Below, in pieces: positions 1-8,654 of a stretch of 64,000 nt of DNA (position 1 is its first letter; each line of letters starts with the position of its first letter). The notes beneath the pieces were generated by a model. The model did no database searches. It was not told where the DNA came from and saw nothing but the letters and a program-made list of their open reading frames with translations. Source of the stretch: Luteolibacter rhizosphaerae (GTDB lineage Bacteria; Verrucomicrobiota; Verrucomicrobiia; Verrucomicrobiales; Akkermansiaceae); the NCBI RefSeq assembly GCF_025950095.1, contig NZ_JAPDDR010000008.1, forward strand, positions 1-64,000. Reading direction: 5' to 3'. Made by a program: the position numbers and the translations under genes.

Positions 1-140
1 GCTTCAAGCGGGTCTTCCAACTGACGGAGAACGTGGACCCGGACAAGGTGGAGGCGCGCTATCGCAACGGTGTGCTGGAGGTGCACGTGGGCAAGAGCGA
101 GGTATCCAAGCCTCGCGTGATCCAGGTAAAAACCGACTGA
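1..140 (+). CDS. Small heat shock protein (Hsp20), C-terminal fragment
   Basis: Only the last 45 codons lie in the window, in the frame starting at base 3; the start is outside. The residues EARYRNGVLEVHV followed by KPRVIQV match the end of an alpha-crystallin domain: the conserved A-x(3)-NGVL strand, then a short C-terminal V-I-Q-V like the I-x-I tail that docks between subunits. Proteins of this family are ATP-independent holdases that form cytoplasmic oligomers and keep unfolding proteins soluble. A G/C-rich palindrome follows the stop by 8 bases. The family call is secure for so short a piece because the signature is complete; the subtype cannot be given. Confidence 0.85.
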   Translation, partial: FKRVFQLTENVDPDKVEARYRNGVLEVHVGKSEVSKPRVIQVKTD

Positions 141-148
141 GGAAAACA

Positions 149-163
149 CAGGGGGGCCCCCTG
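149..163 (+). terminator. Possible terminator hairpin after hsp20
   Basis: The 15 bases CAGGGGGGCCCCCTG are a perfect palindrome with arms CAGGGGG and CCCCCTG, 8 bases after the Hsp20 stop codon. There is no T-run after it, so it is a weak intrinsic-terminator candidate; it may instead protect the mRNA end. Confidence 0.3.
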
Positions 164-202
164 GCGGGCCGGGGTGGCCTCCCTATCCATCCCCACTTTG
201 CC

Positions 203-490
203 ATGAAAAAGCAAAAACGTGCACCCTTGTCCGCCGTGCGGGACGCGATCCGCGAATGCCGCGTGATCCGGTTCAGCTACGAAGGGCAGAGCTACACCGT
301 GAAGCCGGTGGAGCTGGGACGCTCCACGGGAGGATCCCTGATCGTGAAAGCCTGCGTGAGGGAAGGGCCAGCAGATGGCCTTAGGGGCTGGGCAAACTTC
401 TACTACTGGAAGATCCGCAGCCTTGAAATCCTGCCGGAGCGGTTTGATCCCGGGACGGGGCCGGAGTCTCTTCACCCGGTGGCCGCATAA
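203..490 (+). CDS. Small WYL-like domain protein
   Basis: This 95-residue protein has no signal peptide or membrane segment. Its order of features resembles a stand-alone WYL domain: an N-terminal helix (AVRDAIRECRV), a strand with a central Tyr (IRFSYEG), a V-x-P motif (TVKPVELG), a strand (SLIVKAC) and a C-terminal WKIRSLEIL element. WYL domains bind small ligands or nucleic acid and often sit in regulators of defence and stress systems, but this copy has no DNA-binding domain. It lies among small unknown genes on the same strand, near the integrase pseudogene. The family call is pattern recognition only. Confidence 0.55.
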   Translation: MKKQKRAPLSAVRDAIRECRVIRFSYEGQSYTVKPVELGRSTGGSLIVKACVREGPADGLRGWANFYYWKIRSLEILPERFDPGTGPESLHPVAA

Positions 491-534
491 GAGGACGGAA
501 CAAAAGGGCGGAGCAATCTTTCCGAGCGAAAACG

Positions 535-963
535 ATGAAAAACAACGGATTCAGTGAGGTCATTGCCTCCGCCCAGCTCCGTGCCAGCGAGCGCGAGGCT
601 GGGAAGGCGGCGCAGAGGGAAAGTCTGGGCGAGGCCATACGCTCCAAGCACGAGGTGCTGCACGGCGTGGTGCACCGAACCCTACTGGAAGCATGGCGAG
701 GACTGGAGGCTGCGGGCGTGAAGGCGACGGTGAACACGGATGCCAACCCGCGAGGAGAGTGGCAAATCTCGCTCAAGCTGCTGGAGAAGCCGGAGGCCCC
801 GCGCCTGGTGTTCTCGGTGATCACGGGCTTGGCCGCCCACTTGGTCTGTAGCCGGGAGGGAGCGGGTGCGCAGGGCGAGTTGGATTACCAGATGCTTGAT
901 GATGCAACGCCGGCGGAGATTGCGCGGATCGTGGCGGACTATCTGGCGGAAGTGCTTGGATAA
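535..963 (+). CDS. Hypothetical protein, 142 residues
   Basis: I do not recognise this protein. It is soluble, without signal peptide or membrane segments. The first 60 residues are charged and likely helical (ASEREAGKAAQRESLGEA), the middle carries short alternating strands (WQISLKLLEKP, RLVFSVITG), and the end is a predicted helix (AEIARIVADYLAEVLG). It starts 44 bases after the WYL-like gene and is followed 28 bases later by a TPR-like gene, so the three may be co-transcribed. No catalytic motif is visible. It could be cargo of the island whose dead integrase lies at 1828-3041. Confidence 0.6.
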   Translation: MKNNGFSEVIASAQLRASEREAGKAAQRESLGEAIRSKHEVLHGVVHRTLLEAWRGLEAAGVKATVNTDANPRGEWQISLKLLEKPEAPRLVFSVITGLAAHLVCSREGAGAQGELDYQMLDDATPAEIARIVADYLAEVLG

Positions 964-991
964 AAGGGATATTAGCAACGACGAGCACCAT

Positions 992-1438
992 ATGGGAACA
1001 CCGCGAAAGCGCGCCCTTTCAATGATTGTGCCCGCGAAGACGGGACCCCATAGGTCATGTGTGGACATTTTCGCCGAAGCGGAGGGTTACCTCGAACTTG
1101 GAATGCATGCAGAGGCCTGGGAGTCTCTCACGGCATTGTCTGGCGACGTTGTGAGCCATCCGCGAGCTCTGCGCGTGAGAATGTTCTGCGCCTTCCAAGC
1201 CCGCCACTATCGGATGGCGGAAACCCTCGCGCTCATGCTCTGCTGTGCCGGCAGGGAAATCAAAGCGGCGGCGGGGGTGATTCTGCACCAGTTGGCGGCG
1301 ATCTATAACATCGCGGGTAATCAGCGGCAGGCGAGATTACTTGCCAAAGCTGCGATTGAAGCGGACCCGCGGCGGGAAGGCTTGATACGGAGCGATCCCC
1401 AGTTTCCGCCGGACTTCGTCGAAAAGGCTCTGCGGTGA
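992..1438 (+). CDS. TPR-like repeat protein, 148 residues
   Basis: I chose the ATG at 992; a longer frame back to 866 overlaps the preceding gene and has low-quality, Arg-rich sequence. The body is helical and repeat-like: EGYLELGMHAEAWESLTAL, then ALRVRMFCAFQARHYRMAETLAL, then LAAIYNIAGNQRQARLLAKAA, the alternating small/large pattern of tetratricopeptide repeats used for protein contacts. The organisation, including the YLELG-x-x-x-(D/E)A opening, resembles the TPR protein at 30067-30585, so the two look like distant paralogues. No signal peptide is seen, so a cytoplasmic scaffold role is inferred. Confidence 0.6.
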   Translation: MGTPRKRALSMIVPAKTGPHRSCVDIFAEAEGYLELGMHAEAWESLTALSGDVVSHPRALRVRMFCAFQARHYRMAETLALMLCCAGREIKAAAGVILHQLAAIYNIAGNQRQARLLAKAAIEADPRREGLIRSDPQFPPDFVEKALR

Positions 1439-1528
1439 TCTACGCAAACGCGTCAAGGACACTTGTCACTCCGCCCGATTCGGTTTGTAGCTGCAACGGC
1501 ATTCTCCCGCGCCGCTACACCTCATACT

Positions 1529-1768
1529 ATGGCTATTCCGGAAGAATGTCGCAATCTGATCGTCGCTGCCTCTCAGTCCTTTTTGCTCGCCATTGGTATG
1601 GAGGACGTCTCGCTCCTCGAAGGACTATCGGACGGGCGGAGACTCCACATTTCGGTGACAGTGCTGCCGCCCATCGACGAGGACAGCAAGGGCGCACTTG
1701 CGATGAAGCCTGAGCACTACGAGGAAAGCGGGATGGCGACGCGGGTAAGGGTGAATGGGGGTTGCTAA
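1529..1768 (+). CDS. Hypothetical protein, 79 residues
   Basis: I do not recognise this small protein. The ATG at 1529 is preferred over one at 1463 because the extra N-terminus looks untypical. It begins with a helix (MAIPEECRNLIVAASQSFLLAIG) and has a strand (RLHISVTVLPP). There is no signal peptide or membrane helix. It is the last plus-strand gene before the integrase remnant, 59 bases from its end, and may be island cargo or a fragment. Confidence 0.4.
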   Translation: MAIPEECRNLIVAASQSFLLAIGMEDVSLLEGLSDGRRLHISVTVLPPIDEDSKGALAMKPEHYEESGMATRVRVNGGC

Positions 1769-1827
1769 GTTGGTGGCTTGCCGGCTGGCGGCCAGCATTC
1801 CCGTTCGTCTGGATCGGCGAGCGGGAT

Positions 1828-3041
1828 TCAGGCGATGGAGATGACCTTTAAGGCACTTGTCGGGGGAAGTATCTCCCAGAACTCCTTACCCTCCGCCCGG
1901 CTCCGTGCATTCTTGTGTCTTGAAGTCCCGGTGTCCCATGTTCGACATGATCCTCTCGCGTGACCCGGCCTTGCCGCGGTTGGCCGCCTCCCAGTAAGAG
2001 TCGTAGCTGTGCCGGGTGATGTCGTGGCCCCAAGGAACGAGTTGCTTCCACTTCGCTTCATCGGCGAGCGTGGCACCGGGTGTGGTGTAGTAGCCGTAGA
2101 TGAGCCGCCGCCGGCGTTTGGCGAAATTGTCGGGCACGATCGGCCCCTTGCGCCTCATCCACGATCGTAGCCAGGCGCGGAGCGGCTTCTCGATCTCCAC
2201 GTAGCGATTGGGGCCGTCGTTGGTTTTGGTGACGTCAACCTTGATGTGGCCTTCCTTCCAGTCGATGTGCTCGAAGCGGAGAGCACGTGCCTCCGAATCC
2301 GGACGCAGGCCGGCGAAGTAGCAGATCGCGAAGTACGGGACCATCTCTTGATCGTACTCCCAAGCAGTCAGCAGGAGCTTCCGGACGTCGGCGGGAGCTG
2401 AGACCGGTTTCTTGCGCTTTCCGTCGTTGATGCCGGGGAGATCGTCAAGGGGATTCCGCGGATGGGCCTTCTTGGCCGCGGCTAGTTCGAAGAGCGACCG
2501 GATGCCGCCGAGCTGCTGGTTGTAGGTCTCGGGGCCCGGCTTCGCGGTTTTGCGCCAGCCTGCCAGCCATTCGCCAAAAAGCCTCGTCCATGCCGGAGAT
2601 CAAGTTCTCCTCGATTTCGTGCAGACGCTTGCGGAAAGGCTTCCACCGCTTGCCATAATACTGACTCGACCAATTAGGTCGGTGGTCGCTTTCAAATGCG
2701 TCCAGCAGCAGCACCAGCTTCGGCGACTGGCTGGCTTTCTCCATTTCGGCGAACTTCACCGTGCAAAAGTGATCCAAGCCGTGAAAGCCGAACTCGATGG
2801 CAGACTCGTTCCACTTCACGGCCGCTTCCATGAACTCGGCACGGATGCCCTTGGCCCGGTCTTTGAAGTTGTCTTTGGCCTCTTTCAGCCGCCGGGCGTG
2901 CTCCTTGGCTTCCTCCTCGCCTCCCCGCTAAAAATAGATCCGCTGGCGCTTCCCGTCCGCCGAGAGGCCGGCGGGGACGTTGAGCACCCACTTGCCGCGC
3001 TTGTGGTCGTAGCGGGGAATGAGCTTCGGAGTGCGGGCCAT
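1828..3041 (-). pseudogene. Tyrosine recombinase (integrase) pseudogene
   Basis: Reading from an ATG at 3041 (MARTPKLIPRYDHKRGKW), the frame is cut by a TAG at 2928-2930, resumes in the same frame (EAKEHARRLKE) down to about 2570, then shifts: the continuation GEWLAGWRKTAKPGPETYNQQ, FELAAAKKAHP and YFAICYFAGLRPDSEARAL is in another frame. The catalytic segment keeps the first Arg (GLRPDSEA), the Lys-strand region, the HxxxR-like box (GHDITRHSYD) and the GH box (NMGHRDFKT), but a further shift follows. The nucleophilic Tyr is not found where it should be. The natural tail (AEGKEFWEILPP) is readable only in a third frame to 1828. Integrases of this family insert DNA at tRNA 3' ends, and tRNA-Gly lies 124 bases upstream. 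Confidence 0.85.
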
Positions 3042-3081
3042 GAAGGCAAATGGCGCGGAAACGGGCAGGTTTGCTAGCCAA

Positions 3082-3111
3082 ATTCGGGCGCATTCGGGCG
3101 AAATTCGGGCG
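3082..3111. repeat. Three copies of ATTCGGGCG before the integrase
   Basis: The 9-mer ATTCGGGCG occurs three times in direct orientation at 3082-3090, 3092-3100 and 3103-3111, between the integrase start and the tRNA 3' end. Its place, just inside a tRNA-type attachment site, fits arm-type binding sites of an integrase or excisionase. That function is inferred. Confidence 0.5.
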
Positions 3112-3164
3112 CAGCCGGAAAACGAAAATGGCCAGCAGAAGCTGGCCAAGTCGTTGAGAGAGAA

Positions 3165-3239
3165 TGGAGCGGGCGATGAGATTCGAACTCACGACATCCA
3201 CCTTGGCAAGGTGGCGCTCTACCACTGAGCTACGCCCGC
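3165..3239 (-). tRNA. tRNA-Gly (anticodon GCC)
   Basis: On the minus strand the sequence folds as a complete cloverleaf: acceptor GCGGGCG with CGCCCGC, D-arm GCTC/GAGC, anticodon stem CCACC/GGTGG around loop TTGCCAA (anticodon GCC), and a T-arm with loop TTCGAAT. The discriminator base is U and the CCA end is encoded at 3167-3165. The gene reads glycine codons GGC and GGU. Its 3' end faces the integrase pseudogene, the usual position of an island attachment site (the T-arm and acceptor 3' half serve as attB). Confidence 0.95.
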
Positions 3240-3374
3240 GTCGCGAAACGCGTGCGCGGTTTCTACACGGGGGCCGACGATCGGCAAGAGAAAACTTGCA
3301 TCAAAATTGAGTGGGTTTGAGGAGGGCTCGGTGGAACGCGTGTTCCACAGAAACGGCAGCCCCTGAAATAATTC

Positions 3375-3399
3375 GTCCGCACACGCTATGTGTGCGGAC
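3375..3399 (-). terminator. Perfect hairpin after the 99-residue gene and ABC exporter
   Basis: Arms GTCCGCACAC (3375-3384) and GTGTGCGGAC (3390-3399) pair perfectly over 10 bp around the loop GCTAT. It lies 52 bases after the stop of the minus-strand gene at 3451 and is followed on that strand by the AT-rich GAATTATTTC, so it may end that transcript. It also resembles other intergenic hairpins of the window (31625, 61210, 62704). Confidence 0.45.
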
Positions 3400-3450
3400 T
3401 ACGTGGCGAGCAGATCGCTCGCGGTCCGGGTGACCCGGAGAAAGCTGAAT

Positions 3451-3750
3451 CTAATCCAAGGGAAACTCTCCATCCTCGCCGATGCCGATCCAATTCAGGC
3501 GGCCGAAAGCGCGGAAGATCGCCGGAGTCAGTTCGTCGCCGTCGTCTTCAGCATGCTCGACGGTGGCGGAGCTGGTGAGACCGCGCATCGACTCGATGCT
3601 GATCACGGTGCGGTATCCTTCGAAGTGGATCCAATCGCCCCAGTTCTTCGACTCGTGGCGGGGGAAAAGCTTCTCCTTTCGAAGCGCTTCGACGACTTCT
3701 TTGATGGTGCAGGGATCTTCGGATTCGGGCAGTTGCAGGACAGTTTCCAT
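3451..3750 (-). CDS. Hypothetical protein, 99 residues
   Basis: The start METVLQLPESED at 3750 is chosen because the upstream extension overlaps the ABC gene and is Arg-rich noise. The protein is acidic, soluble and begins with a helical stretch (TIKEVVEALRKEKLFP) followed by mixed strands (WGDWIHFEGYRTVISIES). It ends in GIGEDGEFPLD. No known family is recognised. It starts 26 bases after the stop of the ABC exporter gene on the same strand and probably shares its transcript. Confidence 0.6.
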   Translation of the reverse strand: METVLQLPESEDPCTIKEVVEALRKEKLFPRHESKNWGDWIHFEGYRTVISIESMRGLTSSATVEHAEDDGDELTPAIFRAFGRLNWIGIGEDGEFPLD

Positions 3751-3776
3751 GTGGCGGGCGGGAAGCGTGCAGGGGA

Positions 3777-5495
3777 TTATTCGCGAATGGAAGCTTCGCA
3801 TAGCCGGGAATACAAGCCGCCTCTTGCGAGAAGGTCTTCGTGTTTTCCGCACTCCACGAGTTTTCCGTCCTGTAGCACGCAAATCAGGTCGGCTTTGCGG
3901 ACCGTCGAGAGACGGTGCGCGATGACAAAGGAGGTGCGATCGGCGCGGAGATTCTCGAGCGCTTGCTGCACGAGACGTTCGGTTTCGTTGTCGAGAGCGG
4001 AAGTCGCTTCGTCTAACAGGAGGAGCGGAGGGTTCTTCAGAAGGGCACGGGCGATCGAGAGACGCTGCTTCTCTCCACCGGAGAAGCGCACGCCGCGCTC
4101 GCCGGCCACGGTGTCGAGCTTCTCCGGTAGATCTCGTACAAAGGGTGCGGCATTCGCGTTATCGAGCGCGGCCCAGATCTCGTCATCGGTGGCGTCCGGT
4201 TTTGCGAGTCGCAGATTCTCGCGCAGGGTGGTATTGAAGAGGAAGCTCTCCTGGGTCACGTAGCCGGTGTGGTCGCGCAGCCATTCCTTCGAGAGGGTTT
4301 CGATCGGATGGTCGTCGAGGAGGATGCGGCCTTGGTCGGTTTCGTAGAAGCGGGTGAGAAGATTGAGCACCGTGGACTTGCCCGCACCGGTGGGTCCCAC
4401 GAGGGCGACGGTCATGCCGGGCTCCGCAATCAGTGACACGCCTTGGACCGCAGGTGAATCGGGATCGTAGGAGAAGCCCGCGTTCTCGAACACCACCTTG
4501 CCCTTGAACTCGGCGGGGCGCTCGCCCTCGGTGAGATTTGTTTCATCCGGCAGGTCGAGGATATCGAAGACGCGCTTCGCAGCGACCTTGCCGCTCACGT
4601 AGAGCTGGGTGAGATTGTTGATCCGCGAGATGGGATCGAAGAGAAAGCCCCAGGCAACCAGGAAGGCCATGGGTGTGCCTTTCTCCATCTTGCCCTCCAG
4701 AACCCACCAGGCACCGCAGGCGAGCATGAGGATGATGCCGGACTCTGCGAGCAGGGAGACGCCGGGCCAGACGAGGGCTTGGCCCTTCATCACGCGCATG
4801 TGCTTTTCTCCGACATGACGGCTGGCGGCATCGAAGCGATCGAGCGCTTCCGGCTCCACGGTGTAGGCCTTGATCTGGCGGATGCCCGCGAGGTTGTCGT
4901 GCAGCAGGGCGTTGAGTGCGGCGGACGCTTCGGAGGATTCTCGCCAGCGGGGTTCGGCCCGCTTTGAGTAGATGGTGGTGATCAGCCCGATGATCGGCAG
5001 CGGGGCCAGCGTGACGAGTGCGAGCTCCCAGCTATTGTAGAACATCCAGCCCGCCATGATCAGGAACTGAAGGACGGCAGGGATGGCTTGGTCGATCGTT
5101 TCAACGATTACCCGGTCGGTGGAGGGGACGTCGCTCGCTACGCGGGACATGATCTCGCCGGAGGAGTTCGTATCGAACCACTTGATCGGGAGACGCTGGA
5201 GTTTGTCGTAGAGTTTCTTGCGGAGGTCGTGGATCAGGCGCTGCTCCAGCGCGTTGTTCCCGTAGGTGCGGAGCATGAAGAGCGTCTGGCGCAGCAGGAT
5301 GGCCCCGATGCCGAGGGAAGCAGTCTGGAAGAGCAACTCGCGGCGACCCTTGTCCATCACCTCGTCCACCAGCACCTGAGTCACGGTGGGGAGCACCAGT
5401 ACGAGCACGGTGCAGATGACCGCCATGACCAGCGAGGTGGCGGCCCGGCCGGGATAGTGCAGGGCGAGGGAGAAGACGCGCTTGAGTACGGCCAT
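3777..5495 (-). CDS. ABC exporter, fused permease-ATPase (MsbA/LmrA type)
   Basis: The 572-residue protein is a typical half-size exporter. An N-terminal six-helix domain (about 1-320) is followed by the nucleotide-binding domain with Walker A GPTGAGKST (367-375), Q-loop (YVTQESF), signature FSGGEKQR, Walker B LLLLDEATSALD and the switch His in IAHRLSTV. It works as a homodimer in the inner membrane, using ATP to move hydrophobic substrates outward; lipid A or phospholipid export (MsbA) and drug export are the usual roles in this branch, and I cannot choose between them. A short unknown gene follows 26 bases downstream; upstream, glpK is divergent with 90 bases between the starts. Confidence 0.93.
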   Translation of the reverse strand: MAVLKRVFSLALHYPGRAATSLVMAVICTVLVLVLPTVTQVLVDEVMDKGRRELLFQTASLGIGAILLRQTLFMLRTYGNNALEQRLIHDLRKKLYDKLQRLPIKWFDTNSSGEIMSRVASDVPSTDRVIVETIDQAIPAVLQFLIMAGWMFYNSWELALVTLAPLPIIGLITTIYSKRAEPRWRESSEASAALNALLHDNLAGIRQIKAYTVEPEALDRFDAASRHVGEKHMRVMKGQALVWPGVSLLAESGIILMLACGAWWVLEGKMEKGTPMAFLVAWGFLFDPISRINNLTQLYVSGKVAAKRVFDILDLPDETNLTEGERPAEFKGKVVFENAGFSYDPDSPAVQGVSLIAEPGMTVALVGPTGAGKSTVLNLLTRFYETDQGRILLDDHPIETLSKEWLRDHTGYVTQESFLFNTTLRENLRLAKPDATDDEIWAALDNANAAPFVRDLPEKLDTVAGERGVRFSGGEKQRLSIARALLKNPPLLLLDEATSALDNETERLVQQALENLRADRTSFVIAHRLSTVRKADLICVLQDGKLVECGKHEDLLARGGLYSRLCEASIRE

Positions 5496-5585
5496 GTTGT
5501 CACCAAAAAGCGCCCGGAATTGCCATCATGCAAGGAAGATGCTTCGCGTCCTGAGATTCCCGTGTTAGGAAGAGAGTGAAGCCCC

Positions 5586-7073
5586 ATGCCTCGAACCCAT
5601 ATTCTCGCGCTCGATCAGGGCACGACCTCCTCCCGTGCGATCGTATTCGATCATGAGGGGCGGCAGGTCGCTGTGAGCCAGAAGGAGTATCCGCAGATCT
5701 TCCCGCAGCCGGGTCAGGTGGAGCACGATCCGCTGGCGATTTGGGCGAGCCAGTGGTCCACGGCAGTGGATGCGATGGGGAAAGCCGACTTGGAACCGCA
5801 GGACATCGCGGCCATCGGGATCGCGAACCAGCGGGAAACCACGCTCGTCTGGGACCGGGACAGCGGCAAACCGGTTTATAATGCCATTGTCTGGCAGGAC
5901 CGGCGGACGGCAGGCGAGTGCGCGCGCTTGCGGGCCGAGGGGTTGGATCAGCTTTTCGCGGAGCGCACCGGGCTGCGGCTAGATCCCTACTTCTCCGGGA
6001 CCAAAATCCGCTGGATCCTGGAGAACGTGGAGGGTGCGCGGGCCAAGGCTGACGCGGGCAAGCTGATGTTCGGCACGGTGGATAGCTGGCTGCTGTGGCG
6101 GCTCACCGGACGGACCGTGCATGCGACCGATGCGACGAATGCCTCCCGCACCCTGATCTACGATATCCATCGTGGCGATTGGGACGATGAGCTGCTGGGA
6201 ATCCTCGGCATCCCCCGCTCGATGTTGCCGGAGGTGAAGGACAGCAGCGGGATTTTCGGCGAGTCGCAGGAAGGCATCCCCATCGCGGGGATCGCAGGCG
6301 ATCAGCAGGCGGCGCTTTTCGGCCAAGGTTGCTTTTCGCCGGGAATGGCGAAGAACACTTACGGAACCGGTTGCTTCATGCTGATGAACACCGGCTGGGA
6401 AGCCGTGGCCTCCACCAACAATCTACTTACAACAGTGGCTTGGCGGATTGGCGGGAAGACGGAGTATGCCTTGGAAGGCTCGGTCTTCATGGGCGGAGCG
6501 GTGGTGAAGTGGTTGCGTGATGACTTGCAGTTGATCCGCACGGCGGAGGAGTGCGAGCAGGTGGCCGCCACGGTGGCGGATAGCGGCGGGCTTTACTTCG
6601 TGCCGGCCTTCACCGGCCTCGGTGCCCCGCATTGGGATCCCTACGCGAGGGGCGCGGTCTTCGGAATGACGCGCGGAACGAAGCGGGCGCATTTTTGCCG
6701 CGCCGCGCTCGAATCGATCGCATTCCAGAGCGCGGAGTTGGCGGGCTGCATGGTGAAGGATAGTGGCATTCCGCTGAAGCGCTTGCTGGTGGATGGCGGT
6801 GCCGCGCGCAGCGACCTGCTGATGCAGTTCCAGGCAGATCTCCTCGGCGTGGAGGTCATGCGGCCCAAGGAGGTCGAGACCACCGCCACGGGAGCGGCGT
6901 GGTTGGCCGGTCTCGCGGTTGGTTTTTGGACAAGCCGCGAGGAACTGCTGAAGCATCAGGAAGCGGGCAAGGAATTCCATCCCTCACGCCCCGGGGAAGA
7001 CATGAGCCGCATGATGGACGGCTGGAACCGCGCGGTGGAACGCTCGAAAGGATGGGCCGATGATACGCTCTGA
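5586..7073 (+). CDS. glpK: Glycerol kinase
   Basis: This 495-residue protein phosphorylates glycerol with ATP to sn-glycerol 3-phosphate in the cytoplasm. It has the full FGGY kinase structure: the N-terminal phosphate-binding segment [19 protein letters not shown] (residues 6-24), the substrate region [20 protein letters not shown], the C-terminal adenine-binding segments [11 protein letters not shown] and [19 protein letters not shown]. Length equals the family norm of about 500. The stop overlaps the start of glpD by 14 bases, so the two steps of glycerol breakdown are translationally coupled. No GlpF facilitator or GlpR repressor is in the window. Confidence 0.97.
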   Translation: MPRTHILALDQGTTSSRAIVFDHEGRQVAVSQKEYPQIFPQPGQVEHDPLAIWASQWSTAVDAMGKADLEPQDIAAIGIANQRETTLVWDRDSGKPVYNAIVWQDRRTAGECARLRAEGLDQLFAERTGLRLDPYFSGTKIRWILENVEGARAKADAGKLMFGTVDSWLLWRLTGRTVHATDATNASRTLIYDIHRGDWDDELLGILGIPRSMLPEVKDSSGIFGESQEGIPIAGIAGDQQAALFGQGCFSPGMAKNTYGTGCFMLMNTGWEAVASTNNLLTTVAWRIGGKTEYALEGSVFMGGAVVKWLRDDLQLIRTAEECEQVAATVADSGGLYFVPAFTGLGAPHWDPYARGAVFGMTRGTKRAHFCRAALESIAFQSAELAGCMVKDSGIPLKRLLVDGGAARSDLLMQFQADLLGVEVMRPKEVETTATGAAWLAGLAVGFWTSREELLKHQEAGKEFHPSRPGEDMSRMMDGWNRAVERSKGWADDTL

Positions 7074-8616
7074 GCATCTCGCCGCGCTGGAGTCGGAAGT
7101 GTTCGACATCTGCATCGTGGGCGGCGGCGCCACGGGCTTGGGTGCGGCGGTGGATGCCGCATCGCGCGGACATCGTGTAGCCTTGGTCGAGCAGGCGGAC
7201 TTCGCGAAGGGAACGTCATCGCGTTCTACCAAGCTCGTGCATGGCGGAGTGCGCTACCTAAAGCAGGGGAATATCCCGCTGGTCATGGATGCCCTCCACG
7301 AGCGCGGGCGGATGGCGCGGAATGCACCGCATCTGGTGCATGATCTGGCCTTCGTGATTCCCACCTATCACTGGTGGGAGGGTCCCTTCTACGGGATCGG
7401 GATGAAGGTCTACGATGGGCTGGCAGGGAAGCTGGGATTCGGCGCCAGCCGGGGGCTTTCGAAGGAGGAAACCTTGGAGCAGATCCCCACTATCGAGCCG
7501 GAGGGGCTGACGGGAGGAGTAGTCTACCACGACGGACAGTTCGACGATGCACGCTTGGCGATCCATCTCGCGATGACGGCGTCGGAGCATGGCGCCAAGC
7601 TGGCAAACGGGGTGAAGTGCACCGGCCTCGTGAAGGAGGAAGGAAAGGTCCGTGGCATCGAGGCCAAGGACATGGAGAGCGGGCGTGCCTTCACGATCCG
7701 CGCGCGCAGCGTGATCAATGCGACGGGTATTTTTGTCGATGACCTGCGGCGCCGGGATGAAGAGAACGCGGAGAAGATCGTGGCCGTGAGCCAAGGCGTG
7801 CATTTGGTGCTGCCGAAGGAGTTCCTGCCGGGTGATGCCGCGATCATGATCCCGAAGACTGCGGATGGCCGCGTGCTTTTCGCCGTGCCATGGCATGACC
7901 GCGTGGTCGTCGGCACCACCGATACACCCTTGTCCGGGCGGTCGCTCGAACCTCGTGCCCTGCCGGAAGAGATCGCTTTCATCATGATTCACGCGGCGCG
8001 CTATCTGACGCGCGATCCGGGGCCGGAAGATGTGTTGAGCGTCTTCGCGGGCTTGAGGCCGCTGGTGAAAGCGGGGAGCGGATCGAACACGGCAAGCTTG
8101 TCCCGCGATCATACGATTCTGACATCCGAGAGTGGCTTGATCACCATTACCGGTGGCAAGTGGACGACGTACCGCAAAATGGCGGAGGATGTGATCAACC
8201 GGGTGGAGGAGGTGGCTGCCTTGGAGAAGCGGCCCTGCCGTACCGAGGATCTGCGGATCCACGGCGCCACGAATGAGGAAATCCCGGAAGCTCATCTCCA
8301 GGTGTATGGGAGCGATGCCATTGCGATTCGCGGAATGGGCGAAACCAGCAAGGTCCATCCGGCGCTGGAGCTCACGGTGGGCGAGGTGCGCTGGCACGCA
8401 CGAAAGGAAATGGCCCGGAGCGTGGAGGACGTACTGGCGCGGCGAAGCCGGAGTCTCCTGCTCGATGCGAGGGCCTCGATCGCGGCGGCTCCGACGGTGG
8501 CCCGGATTCTGGCGGAGGAACTGGGGAAGGGGAGCGCTTGGGAATGGGCCCAGACAAGCGATTACACCGCGTTGGCCCGCGGCTACGTCTTTGGCGATCC
8601 GTCGAGCACCGGGTGA
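7060..8616 (+). CDS. glpD: Aerobic glycerol-3-phosphate dehydrogenase
   Basis: The 518-residue flavoprotein oxidises glycerol 3-phosphate to dihydroxyacetone phosphate and feeds electrons to quinone at the inner membrane. The N-terminal FAD-binding fold is visible as [22 protein letters not shown] (GxGxxG at residues 21-26), followed by [17 protein letters not shown] and, late in the protein, the conserved [16 protein letters not shown]. Length and order fit the GlpD/GlpA family without the GlpA iron-sulphur tail. It overlaps glpK by 14 bases in a different frame, so the pair forms a two-gene operon for glycerol or lipid-derived glycerol use. Confidence 0.96.
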   Translation: MIRSEHLAALESEVFDICIVGGGATGLGAAVDAASRGHRVALVEQADFAKGTSSRSTKLVHGGVRYLKQGNIPLVMDALHERGRMARNAPHLVHDLAFVIPTYHWWEGPFYGIGMKVYDGLAGKLGFGASRGLSKEETLEQIPTIEPEGLTGGVVYHDGQFDDARLAIHLAMTASEHGAKLANGVKCTGLVKEEGKVRGIEAKDMESGRAFTIRARSVINATGIFVDDLRRRDEENAEKIVAVSQGVHLVLPKEFLPGDAAIMIPKTADGRVLFAVPWHDRVVVGTTDTPLSGRSLEPRALPEEIAFIMIHAARYLTRDPGPEDVLSVFAGLRPLVKAGSGSNTASLSRDHTILTSESGLITITGGKWTTYRKMAEDVINRVEEVAALEKRPCRTEDLRIHGATNEEIPEAHLQVYGSDAIAIRGMGETSKVHPALELTVGEVRWHARKEMARSVEDVLARRSRSLLLDARASIAAAPTVARILAEELGKGSAWEWAQTSDYTALARGYVFGDPSSTG

Positions 8617-8654
8617 TGTTGCCTCGTGCGGTTATGCTCTGTTAGCGTGAGCGC

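Noticed and set aside
5496-5585. Glycerol regulator or facilitator gene near glpK
   Set aside because: The 90-base gap to the divergent ABC gene is too short, and no GlpF or GlpR sequence is found in the window.
7258-8397. A 379-codon open frame on the minus strand
   Set aside because: It is antisense to glpD, and the sequence resembles no protein family.
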